Translations under genes and position numbers: made by a program | The notes under the pieces: generated by a model | What the model saw: the letters and a program-made list of their open reading frames with translations, nothing else | What the model was told of the DNA's origin: nothing | The model's database searches: none | DNA from: Codonopsis lanceolata | Taxonomy: Eukaryota > Streptophyta > Magnoliopsida > Asterales > Campanulaceae | Assembly (NCBI GenBank): GCA_013146195.2 | Contig: CM028377.1 | Span: 66,065,501 to 66,129,500, forward strand | Length of the DNA: 64,000 nt | Direction of reading: 5' to 3' | Shown: positions 1 to 9,440 of the stretch, piece by piece | Numbering within the stretch: position 1 is the first letter of the stretch | How the letters are laid out: each line of letters opens with the position of its first letter

Positions 1-79
1 AATATTTGCTTTTGTAAAATCCCTTTGTAAATTTAAAATAAATAATGTTTTGAAATATTTGTTTTTTGTAAAAACCCTT

Positions 80-117
<38 letters not shown>

Positions 118-250
118 ATCATTTTAATGAATGATATTTTATTATTAAATTGATATTTGAAATATTAATTTAATATTATAATATCATTCATTAATATGAT
201 TAGCATCAATATAATTACAAAAATTAAAATATTCACATTACAAATTAATT
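1..250 (+). repeat. Left arm of long internal inverted repeat
   Basis: The first 60 bases reappear in reverse complement at about 1981-2040, and the segment at about 192-241 reappears in reverse complement at 1801-1850. The two arms face each other across 1.5 kb of simple repeats. A (GT)n(AT)n microsatellite at about 81-117 interrupts this arm only. Confidence 0.75.
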
Positions 251-519
251 TATATATTTAAGAAAATAATAATAATAAAATTATATAAATAGTGTAAATT
301 TGAATTTGCATGTGGTCGTACTGTGTTGCATGTCTCTAGCACATTCTGTCGCTAAATATTTTCATAATTTAATTTCAATTTAATTCCAGCAACGGAATTT
401 TTAGTCGCTAAATATTTTCATAATTTAAAATAAGGGTAACCCGCTAAACAAATTGATGCATTGTTGTGAACAAATTGAGGTGTTTTCCAATTAGGGTAAC
501 CCGCTAAACGAATTGATAC

Positions 520-1079
520 ATTACGTTAAGTTACGTTACGTTGCATTAAGTTACATTACGTTACGTTAAGTTAAGTTAAGTTACGTTACATTACGTTAAG
601 TTACGTTACATTACGTTACGTTAAGTTACATTACGTTACGTTACGTTAAATTACGTTACATTACGTTAAGTTAAGCTACGTTAAGTTACGTTACGTTAAG
701 TTACATTACGTTAAGTTACGTTACATTATGTTACGTTTAGTTACATTACGTTACGTTACGTTACGTTACGTTAAGTTAAGTTAAGTTAAGTTACGTTACG
801 TTAAGTTAAGTTAAGTTAAGTTACATTACGTTACGTTAAGTTAGGTTACGTTAAGTTAAGTTACGCTACGTTATGTTACGTTACGTTACGTTAAGTTAAT
901 TTAAGTTACGTTAAGTTAAGTAAAGTTAAGTTAAGTTAAGTTAAGTTACGTTAAGTTACGTTACGTTAAGTTACGTTATGTTACGTTACGTTAAGTTACG
1001 CTATGTTACGTTACATTACGTTAAGTTACGTTACGATACATTACGTTACGTTATGTTAAGTTACGTTACGTTAAGTTAT
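520..1079. repeat. TTACG/TTAAG pentanucleotide array (left)
   Basis: Nearly uninterrupted 5-bp units alternate between TTACG, TTAAG and TTACA for about 560 bp. It is not the plant telomere repeat TTTAGGG. Open frames across it are a by-product of the period and are not genes. Confidence 0.9.
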
Positions 1080-1455
1080 AACATTTCGCCAATAGGCGTA
1101 GTGTGTTGTCATGTTATAATGGTCCATCGTACTCCATTATACCATTTCGCCAATAAGCGTAGCGTGTTTTCATGTTATAATGGTCCATCGTACTCCATTA
1201 TACCATTTCGCCAATAGGCGTATCGTGTTTTCATGTTATAATGGTCCATCGTACTCCATTATACCATTTCGCCAATAGGCGTATCGTGTTTTCATGTTAT
1301 AATGGTCCATCGTACTCTATTATACCATTTCGCCAATAGGCGTAGCGTGTTTTCATGTTATAATGGTTCATCGTACTCCATTTTATCATTTCGCCAATAG
1401 GTGTAGCGTGTTTTCATGTAATAATGGTTCATCGTACTCCATTATATCATTCTGC
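1080..1455. repeat. 61-bp tandem repeat, about six copies
   Basis: Successive units share the core CATTTCGCCAATAGGCGTA followed by a TTATAATGG segment. The unit contains the small palindrome CGCCAATAGGCG. The array separates the two pentanucleotide arrays inside the CACTA element. Confidence 0.9.
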
Positions 1456-1800
1456 CAAGTTACGTTACATTAAGTTGCATTACGTTACAGTACATTACGT
1501 TAAGTTACATTACGTAACGTTAAGTTGCGTTACGTAACGTTAAGTTGCGTTACGTAACGTTAAGTTGCGTTACGTAACGTTAAGTTGCGTTACGTTACGT
1601 TAAGTTACGTTACGTTACGTTAAGTTACGTTACGTTAAGTTAACTTACATTACGTACGTTACGTTACGTTACGTTACATTACGTTACGTTAAGTTAAATA
1701 AAGTTAAGTTAAGTTGCGTTACGTTAAGTTAAGTTACGTTAATTTAAGTTACATTACGTTAAGTTAAGTTACGCTAAGTTAAGTTAAGTTAAGTTAAGTT
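1456..1800. repeat. TTACG/TTAAG pentanucleotide array (right)
   Basis: This is the continuation of the pentamer array after the 61-bp repeat, with a sub-array of 20-bp higher-order units (CGTAACGTTAAGTTGCGTTA, four copies) around 1510-1590. It ends exactly where the right arm of the inverted repeat begins. Confidence 0.85.
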
Positions 1801-2060
1801 GTAATGTGAATATTTTAATTTTTGTAATTATATTGATGCTAATCATTTTAATTATTGATATTATATTATTAAATTAACATTTCAAACATTAACTTAATAA
1901 TAAAGTATCATTCCTTAAAATGATTATAATATTTCCTATATATTATTAAATTAACATTACAAAGGGATTTTACAAAAACACAAATATTTCAAAACATTAT
2001 TTATTTTAAATTTACAAAGGGATTTTACAAAAAAAATATTTCAAAACATTATTTATTTAC
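1801..2060 (-). repeat. Right arm of long internal inverted repeat
   Basis: Reverse complement of the 1-250 arm, with several small insertions. The motif TTTACAAAGGGATTTTACAA is repeated within this arm. Confidence 0.75.
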
Positions 2061-2514
2061 AAAAACAAATATTTCAAAACAAATATTGATTCCAGCAACG
2101 GAAAATTCCATCGCTAAAGGTGACCTTTAGCGATGGAATTTTCAGTCGCTAGAATTAAATTGAAATTAAATTCTGAAAATATTTAGCGACGGAATTTTCT
2201 GTCGCTAAAGGTGACTTTTAGCGACGGAATTTTCCGTTGCTAAATATTTCAGAATTTAATTTTAATTTAATTCCAGCAATGGAAAATTCTGTCGCTAAAA
2301 GTCACCTTTAGCGACAGAATTTTCCGTTGCTAAATATTTCAGAATTTAATTTTAATTTAATTCCAGCGACGGAAAATTCCGTCGCTAAAGGTCACCTTTA
2401 GCGACGGAATTTTCCGTCGCTAAATATTTTCAGAATTTAATTTCAATTTAATTCCAGCGACGGAAAATTCCGTCGCTGATAATTCTGTTGCTGAAGGCGC
2501 GCTTTCTAGTAGTG

Positions 2515-3085
2515 TATTCTGAAATGGAGGCCAAATTTCACCTGCGTTTATTACTTATATTTACGGGAAGAATCTAAGGGTTTTCATTTTGACAGTGCCT
2601 TCACCAATTGTCTAGTACCTATTGCAATAAAGATCGCGAACAAGTTGACAACCCTTAAAGGTATACATATACTATACTCGTTTCTTAAATTAACAAAATG
2701 TTTTCGATCATTAAAAAGCAAGATACACTATCGATGCGTAAAATTAATTACTGATGCCTAATTTTGGTATTGCGAGGTCCACATCCTTGTGTCATACCTT
2801 TTTGCGTTGCACGTATTTTATACGATGCCAGTATTTTTTGCATCGTACCTTTTTGCAATGCCCGTATTTTTTGTGTCGTAGGCTCCGATGTTTGCATCGA
2901 ACAAAATCTCTTTCAAGAAATGATGATTGTGGTACTGTGTTTGTGTGTTTCCGGTGAAGAATAGTCTCAGTTCATGGTCTCCCTCTCCTTTTCCGATGTT
3001 GCTACGAAGTAAATAATGTCATGTTGGAAGAGTGATAAGTGCCTTGAAGGGCCTAATTAGAAGAGAAGGTTATAAGTTTCTTAGG
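2515..3085. other. Unannotated interval
   Basis: No gene recognised. Between about 2800 and 2890 a loose repeat of a CGTATTTT-type motif every 25-30 bp makes two short open frames; their composition and lack of homology argue against coding. Confidence 0.5.
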
Positions 3086-3327
3086 GCTTGTTTGGTAATC
3101 ATTTCGTTTCTAATATTTTTTGTTTCTATTTCTAATTTTTTGTGAAAAATAGAAATAGAATTACGTTTGACAATCATTTCTATTTCTAATAAACTAGAAA
3201 TGTTTCACATTATTCCCCAAAATTTAGAAATGAAAAAAAATCGTTTCTTTTTTAAGAGAAATGATTCTTTTTCGAAACTTAGAAGAGTCAAGATCGGTCA
3301 ACTTAAATGAGGTCTAACCTTTGAATT

Positions 3328-3396
<69 letters not shown>

Positions 3397-4053
3397 TAGG
3401 CCTAACAATTACAACCCTGGACTCGTTAACCCACCCGACCTGACCTAAAAATTACCCGACCAAACCGAACCCGTTAATATTTTTGGATTGCACATGTAAC
3501 CTGTTTTGACCAAAAAATATTAACGGGTAGGTTAAAGCGGGTCTAATCCATTACCCATTTTGACTCGATAGCTTTTACTCTATAAAATTATGAAATTTAG
3601 GGAGAAAATATAGATTAAGACGAGCCGTCCCGTTTTAACACGTCACGCGTTTAACACGGCCAATTTCAATCAGTTTGATATTCGGGTTCTAATGAGTTTC
3701 GACCCATCACCCGTTCCAACCCAACCCAACGGATGGGAAGCTACTTATCCACATTTTTTTAATAGTAGATGAAATCATGTGAATTATTATTCTACCCGTT
3801 CGAATTGGATATAATATAATATTATCAAAGTTGTAATGTGTTAATTTTTTTGAAAAATAATATAACTTTGTGAAATGAAATAAAAATATTTGTACAAAAT
3901 GATTAGCTTTTGTTTCTTTTTCGTAATAGAAATAAAAACAGCTATCAAACTTGTTTTTGTTTCTTGTCCAAAATAAAAAAAAAATAGAAACAAAGTAAAA
4001 CAGAAATATGTGAAACAAAAAAAAGAAATAGAAATGTTACCAAACACTACCTT
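3086..4053. mobile_element. Inverted-repeat element, about 970 bp, hAT-like guess
   Basis: The two ends are inverted copies: GGGCTTGTTTGGTAATCATT on the left and, in reverse complement, AGGTAGTGTTTGGTAACATT on the right, followed by matching tracts rich in TTTCTATTTC. I could not find a clean target duplication. No transposase is visible. An (AT)n(GT)n tract (3325-3388) and a dispersed repeat (3396-3725) sit inside. Confidence 0.55.
3396..3725. repeat. Dispersed repeat related to 28100-28465
   Basis: Rich in CCCGTTAATATT / AATATTAACGGG and AACCCGACC-type motifs with internal inverted symmetry. A diverged copy with the same order of motifs is present at 28100-28465, so this is a family of short non-coding elements nested in other repeats. 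Confidence 0.6.
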
Positions 4054-4205
4054 ACTCAATCGTAGAAGCGTGAAATTCACTTGCACTGGCAATGGTTAAA
4101 AAATAACAAAAAGGTTAGCAGACGTCATATATTAATAACATGGAGCAATGCAAAAATGACTCCTTGGATGGCTTAGGGAAGAAGAAATGTTAATGTGTGG
4201 GAATG

Positions 4206-4343
4206 GAGTCCAGATCTCCTATACCACTGGTGTACCATTTTTCATCTCAACCATTGGTTGAGATGCACTAATTGTGATGCAATGGTGGGGATGAAAAGTG
4301 ATACACCAGTGGTACACACAAGTGGTACAGGAGATCTGGACTC
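4206..4343. mobile_element. 138-bp MITE with 9-bp target duplication (Mutator-like)
   Basis: The ends are perfect inverted repeats, GAGTCCAGATCTCCT and its complement, with inner inverted similarity extending to about 35 bp. The element is bounded by the 9-bp direct repeat GTGGGAATG at 4197-4205 and 4344-4352. A 9-bp duplication is the hallmark of Mutator-like elements. It is too small to code for anything. Confidence 0.85.
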
Positions 4344-4607
4344 GTGGGAATGGGTTGCAACTGTGCAAGGGGTAGTAAATGGCTTTCAAAGAAGAGAGAG
4401 AAAGAGAAGTATGCGTGGTGGGGGACCGCATTCAAAGAAGAGAGAGAAAGAGAAATAGTACGCATGGTTCATTTTTATTAATGGTATATTCGTCTTTTTA
4501 TCCCCAAAAGTATACTTTATCGGTTGAATAAAAAGAAAGGGAATTGGAGAGGTTATAATTACACCAAAAGGTATCGGTCAGGTTATCACCCTTGAAAATT
4601 TAAGAAT

Positions 4608-4764
4608 GGGACCGGCCTGAATTTACCCCATCAAAGTGCGTAACAATGAAGTTCATTTTGGACTGCTCTAAAAGGACTTGAACTAAAGCGTAATAGCTTT
4701 CGTTAGCACCATAATAATTGTACAAACTTGTGGTAGTTTTATGGGTAAAATTCTGGCCGGTCCC
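4608..4764. mobile_element. 157-bp foldback/MITE-like element
   Basis: Ends GGGACCGGCCTGAATTTACC and, in reverse complement, GGGACCGGCCAGAATTTTAC are inverted repeats of about 23 bp. The interior resembles sequence at 13360-13440. Target duplication not resolved. Confidence 0.6.
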
Positions 4765-4942
4765 TTTTGTAAAATTTGTAACCCTCCAATCCACCCTTCT
4801 TTTTTTAAAACCACCAAAAAGACCATTTTTGAAATAAATGTTCCTATAATACTGTAAGTAAAAAAAATTGTAAATGCATAATAGAACCCTAATTGCATAC
4901 AACACAGTTACCAACAAGGATCAACCATCAAAATTTTCAGAG

Positions 4943-5140
4943 CTAAACTAGGTGGTTGGCGGATTGATTCTTCAAAGAGAGGGTTGGATTACGAAGAAAG
5001 TTAAGCCGATTAGAATACCCACCAGGATGAACAGAAGTCTCTGCTCTTTGAAGATGTAATTGAGGGATCATGGGAAGGATCTCGGGTGTTTGAGTGATTT
5101 GGGGGAGTAAGGGGCGTTTGGTGGGTCGACATTTCTTCAT
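4943..5140 (-). pseudogene. Frameshifted N-terminal exon-like fragment, copy A
   Basis: Starts with MKKCRPTKRPLLPQ and is nearly identical to the frame in copy B for about 35 residues. A 5-bp difference near 5033 then shifts the frame, so the hydrophobic segment seen in copy B is not encoded here. I do not recognise the parent gene. Most likely a dead duplicate of a first exon. Confidence 0.4.
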
Positions 5141-5337
5141 CTCGTTTGTAATATGTACTTGCTTGTTTGTGTAATTGCTTCATTGTTGGCTCTTTATTGA
5201 GATATATTGTGATTAACTGTAAAAGATGAATCATTTGAGAGATTAGGTGTGTAATTTGCACAGGGGGTAAATTTTATAGAAAGTTGGTGAAGTTTTTGGG
5301 TGTCTGAAGAAGATGGATGGAAGCTGGAGAGAAAGTA

Positions 5338-5340
<3 letters not shown>

Positions 5341-5381
<41 letters not shown>
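5341..5381. repeat. (GA)n microsatellite
   Basis: Uninterrupted GA dinucleotides; the matching tract in copy B is at about 8787-8824 and differs in length. Confidence 0.9.
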
Positions 5382-5382
<1 letters not shown>

Positions 5383-5943
5383 AAATAATGAGGGGTGGTT
5401 TCCATCTTGAAAAGCATTTAAAACAGGGATAAAAAACCAGTTCGTTAATGTGTTGGGTTGGGTTTAGCTATCGCGATACATCATTTTTTTAAAAAAATTT
5501 TAATCCCGATGCATCAATTTTTGAATCGTGATACATAAATTTTTGAATCGAGATACATCATTTTTTGAATCGCGATACAAAAATATACAGAGATTAAGAA
5601 TTCAAGGGGAAAGACAGTGAAGTTTTTAACTTTCTCCCTAAGTTTCTTTCTTACATGTTGTTCCATTATTTGGTCTTCCTACTTACTTTGATTTGTTATT
5701 CTTTTTTTTTTCTGACATTTATGTGTGAACAAGACAATAGGATACAACCTGTCAACCTTGGATCTAAACTTAAAATTTTGTACATGAATTTTTGAATCGT
5801 GTAATAATATAAATATATTATTTCATGTGAGCGGAAGTAAATGATTGGGCCACAAGCCCAATTGCTAACAGTATATATGCTTGTCTACTACCAACCTCGT
5901 CGAGAATGTCAAATTATTCTCATTATGGTAAGAGTAGTGTCTA

Positions 5944-6253
5944 TGCACTGTGTTCTAAGTAGTCTTCTTCTCTCCATCCATATATTCTGTGGTGTATTTG
6001 TGAAGGTCAAGAGAGGAAATATATATAGGCTCCATAAGGTTGAGCCTTATGTGACAATCGGGTAAGTGTTTTGGTATGATGATTATGAAATTTGAAGTCT
6101 TTAAAGGCATTCTTTCCCCTAAGATTGCCTCTCTTTTTTTTTTCTTTCTCAAGATACCCAAATCTAAAGAGTGTCAGAGATTTGATTTACAAAAGGGGTT
6201 GCACCAAGCTAAACAATAAAAGGACTTTCTTGACCGACAGTTCAATTGAACAG
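5944..6253 (+). pseudogene. 60S ribosomal protein L7-like (uL30) gene fragment, two exons
   Basis: Exon A, from about 5944 to 6061, reads through IFCGVFVKVKRGN and HKVEPYVTIG. A 92-bp intron (6062-6153, GTAAGT...TCAAG) joins it in phase to exon B at 6154-6253, which reads YPNLKSVRDLIYKRGCTKL and then LTDSSIEQ before a GT donor. The order GVFVK - VEPYV.YGYPNLKS - LIYK(R)G - LTD..I(I)EQ is the conserved centre of plant RPL7. One residue of the usual LTDNxIIEQ motif is missing. No upstream or downstream RPL7 exons are found nearby, so this is an isolated fragment between the two duplicated segments and probably a pseudogene. The splice junctions are intact, so it is not a retrocopy. Confidence 0.7.
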
Positions 6254-6465
6254 GTTTGTTTGTTTTGTTTGAGTATCACCTTCCGGCTAGTTTTTGGGAT
6301 GAAGAGACCTAATAGCACAAAACATCACTTAATAAGTGCGAGGGAATGCCTCACCCTTTGAGCCCTAAGCTAGCTTTTTGGGTGAGATGACCCAATAACA
6401 GTTACCAACAAATATCAACTATCAAAATTTTCAGAGCTAAACTAGGTGGTTGGCGGATTGATTCT

Positions 6466-6753
6466 TGTCAAGATTGGTGAATGATGGGTAGTTGAAGAAG
6501 CTTGGTTGGTTGCTGGACCACCACCATTGACGGTGGTGGCCGGAGGTGATGGAAGATGAAGCTCTCGTACACAGGCAAAGAAAGAGAGAGAAATAGAAAA
6601 ACTAAATTTTGTTATTGATTGAATTGAATTGATTTCCTAAAAGAACTATTACATTTATTTATATCTAAAAACTAATGCAAATGGGCTACTAACCTACTAA
6701 CAAAGTAATTGTACCCAAATAAGCTAACAAGGATTGGGCCTATATTTCTAACA
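6466..6753 (-). repeat. 3' LTR of the non-autonomous element
   Basis: Starts TGTCAAGATTGG and ends TATTTCTAACA on the + strand; nearly identical to 8099-8386. The element reads on the minus strand, so this is its downstream LTR. Confidence 0.92.
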
Positions 6754-6879
6754 CGCCCCCTCAACTCGAACATGCAACTATTGTGAAATGATCGAGTTGG
6801 AGAAGTGCAAACAAATGAGCCTATACGGCATATGGGCCTTTACGGCAAATGGGCCTTTATGGGCCAGATTAGGGTTGAT

Positions 6880-7095
6880 GTGCCACTATGGGCCTGAGTA
6901 TTGTTGATGTGCCACTTTGGGCCTGAATCTTGCTGATGTGCCACTTTGGGCCTGAATTTGTTGATGTGCCACTTTGGGCCTGAATATTGCTGATGTGCCA
7001 CTTTGGGCCTGAATTTGTTGATGTGCCACTTTGGGCCTGAATATTGCTGATGTGCCACTTTGGGCCTGAATTTGTTGATGTCTAAAATGCCATTT
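6880..7095 (-). repeat. Tandem repeat of about 28 bp inside the LTR element
   Basis: Repeats of GATGTGCCACTTTGGGCCTG, with a short spacer alternating between two versions, giving a 57-bp higher-order unit. It would encode repeated AHQQ-GPKW-like peptides on the minus strand but is probably non-coding. Confidence 0.85.
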
Positions 7096-7710
7096 TGGGC
7101 CTGAAAGGCCTGTGCCTCTATTTCTGCCCACTTTGGGAAACTGGCTTTTGTTGAAATTGTTGCTGTTACTTGGCTTTTGTGTTGTGTGCCTTGATTTCAA
7201 AACCAGTTTGTTTCTCCCAATGGAGGCCGCCCCAGGAGACGGAGAAAACCCCAAAAACTTCTGCAAGCTAGTCCTAATACTAACCGAGCACAGCAGATAC
7301 AAAAACGCCATCGCACAATCCGGCAAGATTGCTCCATCTTTTCCGGGACTGAACCGGCCCCCTGTTGACACCGTGTTGTTTACAGTAAGAAGAGACCGAA
7401 GCCCACTTCGGCTCCACCTGAGCCGACCCGAAACTGAGACCGGCGGTCCGACCCCGACGAACCCGGTTCTCCGCGACCCTCTTACCTTGTATGAGAACCA
7501 GAATCTCCTACCACGTCCATCGCGGCAGTCTCGGAGCCCTGTTCCCGTCCTCGCCGCCGTTAAGTCACGTGCCTCCATAAGTCTGCCGCCACAACACAGT
7601 TTATATGGCGCTAGAGCGATTGACTCTCGCCCCGACGTCCATTGATGTAGTGCTTCTGCTTCTGTTTTGTTTACGTTCTGAATTCGGTTGCCACTGTAAG
7701 GCCTCATCAA
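6886..7710 (-). CDS. Unrecognised 274-codon open frame inside the LTR element
   Basis: An open frame in the element's own direction. Its first ~200 residues lie in a markedly GC-richer block (about 7200-7650) than the surroundings, and its end runs into the 28-bp repeat array. I see no gag, protease or polymerase motif. The opposite strand is open for 177 codons over the same block. The base composition suggests captured host sequence rather than retroviral-type coding. It may not be translated. Confidence 0.3.
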   Translation of the reverse strand: MMRPYSGNRIQNVNKTEAEALHQWTSGRESIALAPYKLCCGGRLMEARDLTAARTGTGLRDCRDGRGRRFWFSYKVRGSRRTGFVGVGPPVSVSGRLRWSRSGLRSLLTVNNTVSTGGRFSPGKDGAILPDCAMAFLYLLCSVSIRTSLQKFLGFSPSPGAASIGRNKLVLKSRHTTQKPSNSNNFNKSQFPKVGRNRGTGLSGPKWHFRHQQIQAQSGTSAIFRPKVAHQQIQAQSGTSAIFRPKVAHQQIQAQSGTSARFRPKVAHQQYSGP

Positions 7711-8098
7711 TCGAAGGTAAGGAATTGTTGACGACGACGACGAATTAGTAATGTACTGATATCAAGATTTGTGTTGAGAATCTCGTTTTTCGGGAATGAT
7801 TGATTAATTTTCTTGGGTTTCTAATCTGCAATTGTTTGGCATCTGGGTAGGAAAGTGAACTGTTTGGGAAATTGGGGTTCTGTGAATTGGGGAAGATTGG
7901 TATTGTTGGGGTTCTTGATATTGGTAATACAAGTAATACAATGGATGGGTTGTCGAACCTTGATGAAATTGAGATATGGATTATGGAATGGGTCGAAGGT
8001 CTGGAACCTAATCTTGAAATCGTTGTTGTTGCTGGGCTTGTTGGGCGGCGAAGATGACGATGGAAAATCTGATATAATGGATCTTTGCTCTGATACCA

Positions 8099-8386
8099 TG
8101 TCAAGATTGGTGAATGATGGGTAGTTGAAGAAGCTTGGTTGGTTGCCGGACCACCACCATTGACGGTGGTGGTCGGAGGTGATGGAAGATGAAGCTCTCG
8201 TACACAGGCAAAGAAAGAGAGAGAAATAGAAAAACTAAATTTTGTTATTGATTGAATTGAATTGATTTCCTAAAAGAACTATTACATTTATTTATATCTA
8301 AAAACTAATGCAAATGGGCTACTAACCTACTAACAAAGTAATTGGGCCCAAATAAGCTAACAAGGATTGGACCTATATTTCTAACA
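8099..8386 (-). repeat. 5' LTR of the non-autonomous element
   Basis: Partner of 6466-6753. It lies directly beside the primer-binding site, which fixes the element's direction. Confidence 0.92.
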
Positions 8387-8391
8387 ATTCT

Positions 8392-8565
8392 TGATAGAGA
8401 GGGTTGGATTACGAAGAAAGTTGAGCCGATTAGAATACCCACCAGGATGAACAAAATTGAAGTCTCTGCTCTTTGAAGATGTGATTGAGGGATCGTGGGA
8501 AGGATCTCGGGTGTTTGAGTGATTTGGGGGAGTAAGGGGCGTTTGGTGGGTCGACATTTCTTCAT
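8392..8565 (-). pseudogene. N-terminal exon-like fragment with a signal-anchor segment, copy B
   Basis: The frame opens MKKCRPTKRPLLPQ and reaches a hydrophobic stretch ILFILVGILIGSTFFV at about residues 37-52, preceded by a basic, proline-rich tail. This is the layout of a type II membrane protein such as many Golgi glycosyltransferases, but the catalytic part is absent and I do not assign a family. The LTR insertion (boundary 8387) interrupts the frame soon after. Upstream on the same strand is a (CT)n-rich leader-like tract. Probably a duplicated first exon. Confidence 0.35.
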
Positions 8566-8783
8566 CTCGTTTTTAATATGTACTTGCTTATTTGTGTAAT
8601 TGCTTCATGGTTGGCTCTTTATTGAGATATATTGTGATTAACTGTAAAAGATGAACCATTTGAGAGATTAGGTGCATAATTTGCACAGGGGGTAAATTTT
8701 ATAGAAAGTTGGTGAAGTTTTTGGGTGTCTGAAGAAGATGGATGCAGTGAGCAGCTGTGGAAGCTGGAGATCGAGAAAGTAAG

Positions 8784-8826
<43 letters not shown>

Positions 8827-8919
8827 AAATAATAAGGGGTGGTTTCCATCTTGAAAAGCATTTAAAATAGGGATCAAAAACCAGTTCGTTAATGTGTTGG
8901 GTTTGGTTTAACTATCGCG

Positions 8920-9440
8920 ATACATCATTTTTTTTTAATTTTTAATCGCGATGCATCAATTTTTGAATCACGATACATCAATTATTTGAATCGCGATACA
9001 AAAAAATACAAAGATTAAGAATTCAAGGGGAAAGACAATGAAGTTTTTAACTTTCTCCCTAAGTTTCTTTCTTACATGTTGTTCCATTATTTGGTCTTCC
9101 CACTTACTTTGGTTTGTTATTATTTTTATTTTTTTTGCATTTATGTGTGAACAAGACAATAGGAAACAACCTGTCAACCTTGGATCTGAACTTAAATTTT
9201 TGAATTGCGGTACATGAATTTTTGAATCGTGGTGCATTTTCAAAAATATTTGAATCTCAATACATCATTTTTTCTGAATCGCGATGCATAAATTTTTGAA
9301 TCGCGGCGCATTTTTGTAGCACGTCTTAGGCTCATTAAGGATGTCGCAGTCGTTTCGCCTCCAAAAATATCATTTTTCGGTTGAAAAAAATAATACGGTA
9401 TTGAAACAAATTAAAAATTTTAAAGTAAATAGGCCCGCAA
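8920..9440. repeat. Dispersed GAATCGCGATACATCA-type repeat
   Basis: A degenerate 18-22 bp unit containing CGCGATACATCA is repeated several times, followed by a tail with TTTTTCGGTTGAAAAAAATA. Related copies with the same order (unit block, then tail) lie at 5465-5585 (block only), 12915-13300 and, reversed, 49020-49375. No coding capacity; origin unknown. Confidence 0.65.

Larger units (their letters stand above)
1..2514 (-). mobile_element. CACTA (En/Spm) transposon, one end and interior
   Basis: On the minus strand the terminus reads CACTACTAGAAA, ending at 2514, which is the classic plant CACTA terminal motif. It is followed inward by repeated palindromic subterminal units of the form GCGACGGAATTTTCCGTCGC between 2090 and 2480, with related units at 345-415. 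CACTA elements carry such subterminal repeats as transposase binding sites. The other terminus lies outside the window. No transposase reading frame is visible, and the interior consists of satellite-like repeats, so this is a non-autonomous or gutted copy. The 3-bp flank at 2515-2517 is TAT, which would be half of the expected 3-bp target duplication. Confidence 0.8.
4905..5805. repeat. Segmental duplication copy A (empty site)
   Basis: Matches copy B (6395-6465 continuing at 8387-9235) along its length, including the (GA)n tract (about 5341-5381) and the block of CGCGATACATCA-like repeats. At 4965-4970 it is continuous where copy B carries the LTR element, so it represents the pre-insertion state. 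On the minus strand it carries the same first-exon-like frame as copy B, but about 5 bp shorter in the relevant place. Confidence 0.85.
6466..8386 (-). mobile_element. Non-autonomous LTR retrotransposon (TRIM/LARD type), 1921 bp
   Basis: Two direct LTRs of 288 bp (6466-6753, 8099-8386) differ at about five positions. Both begin TG and end CA on either strand. The element is flanked by the 5-bp target duplication ATTCT at 6461-6465 and 8387-8391. The primer-binding site TGGTATCAGAGC (complement of 8087-8098, matching the 3' end of initiator methionine tRNA) abuts the right LTR, and a purine tract GAGTTGAGGGGGCG abuts the left LTR, so it reads on the minus strand. No gag or pol is encoded, so movement would have depended on another element. 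High LTR identity suggests a fairly recent insertion. Confidence 0.93.
6395..9235. repeat. Segmental duplication copy B (interrupted)
   Basis: The second copy of the 4905-5805 segment. It is split at 6465/8387 by the LTR element, and both sides align to copy A. It extends to a stretch ending around 9235, where copies diverge. Confidence 0.85.

Noticed and set aside
520..1800. Telomere or interstitial telomeric repeat
   Set aside because: Units are TTACG/TTAAG, not the plant TTTAGGG type, and they lie within a CACTA element.
2754..2964. Two overlapping 66-codon frames
   Set aside because: Arise from a short degenerate CGTATTTT-type repeat, no homology recognised.
7112..7645. 177-codon + strand frame inside the LTR element
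   Set aside because: It is opposite to the element's direction and overlaps the minus-strand frame. No domain recognised, so it is not listed as a gene.
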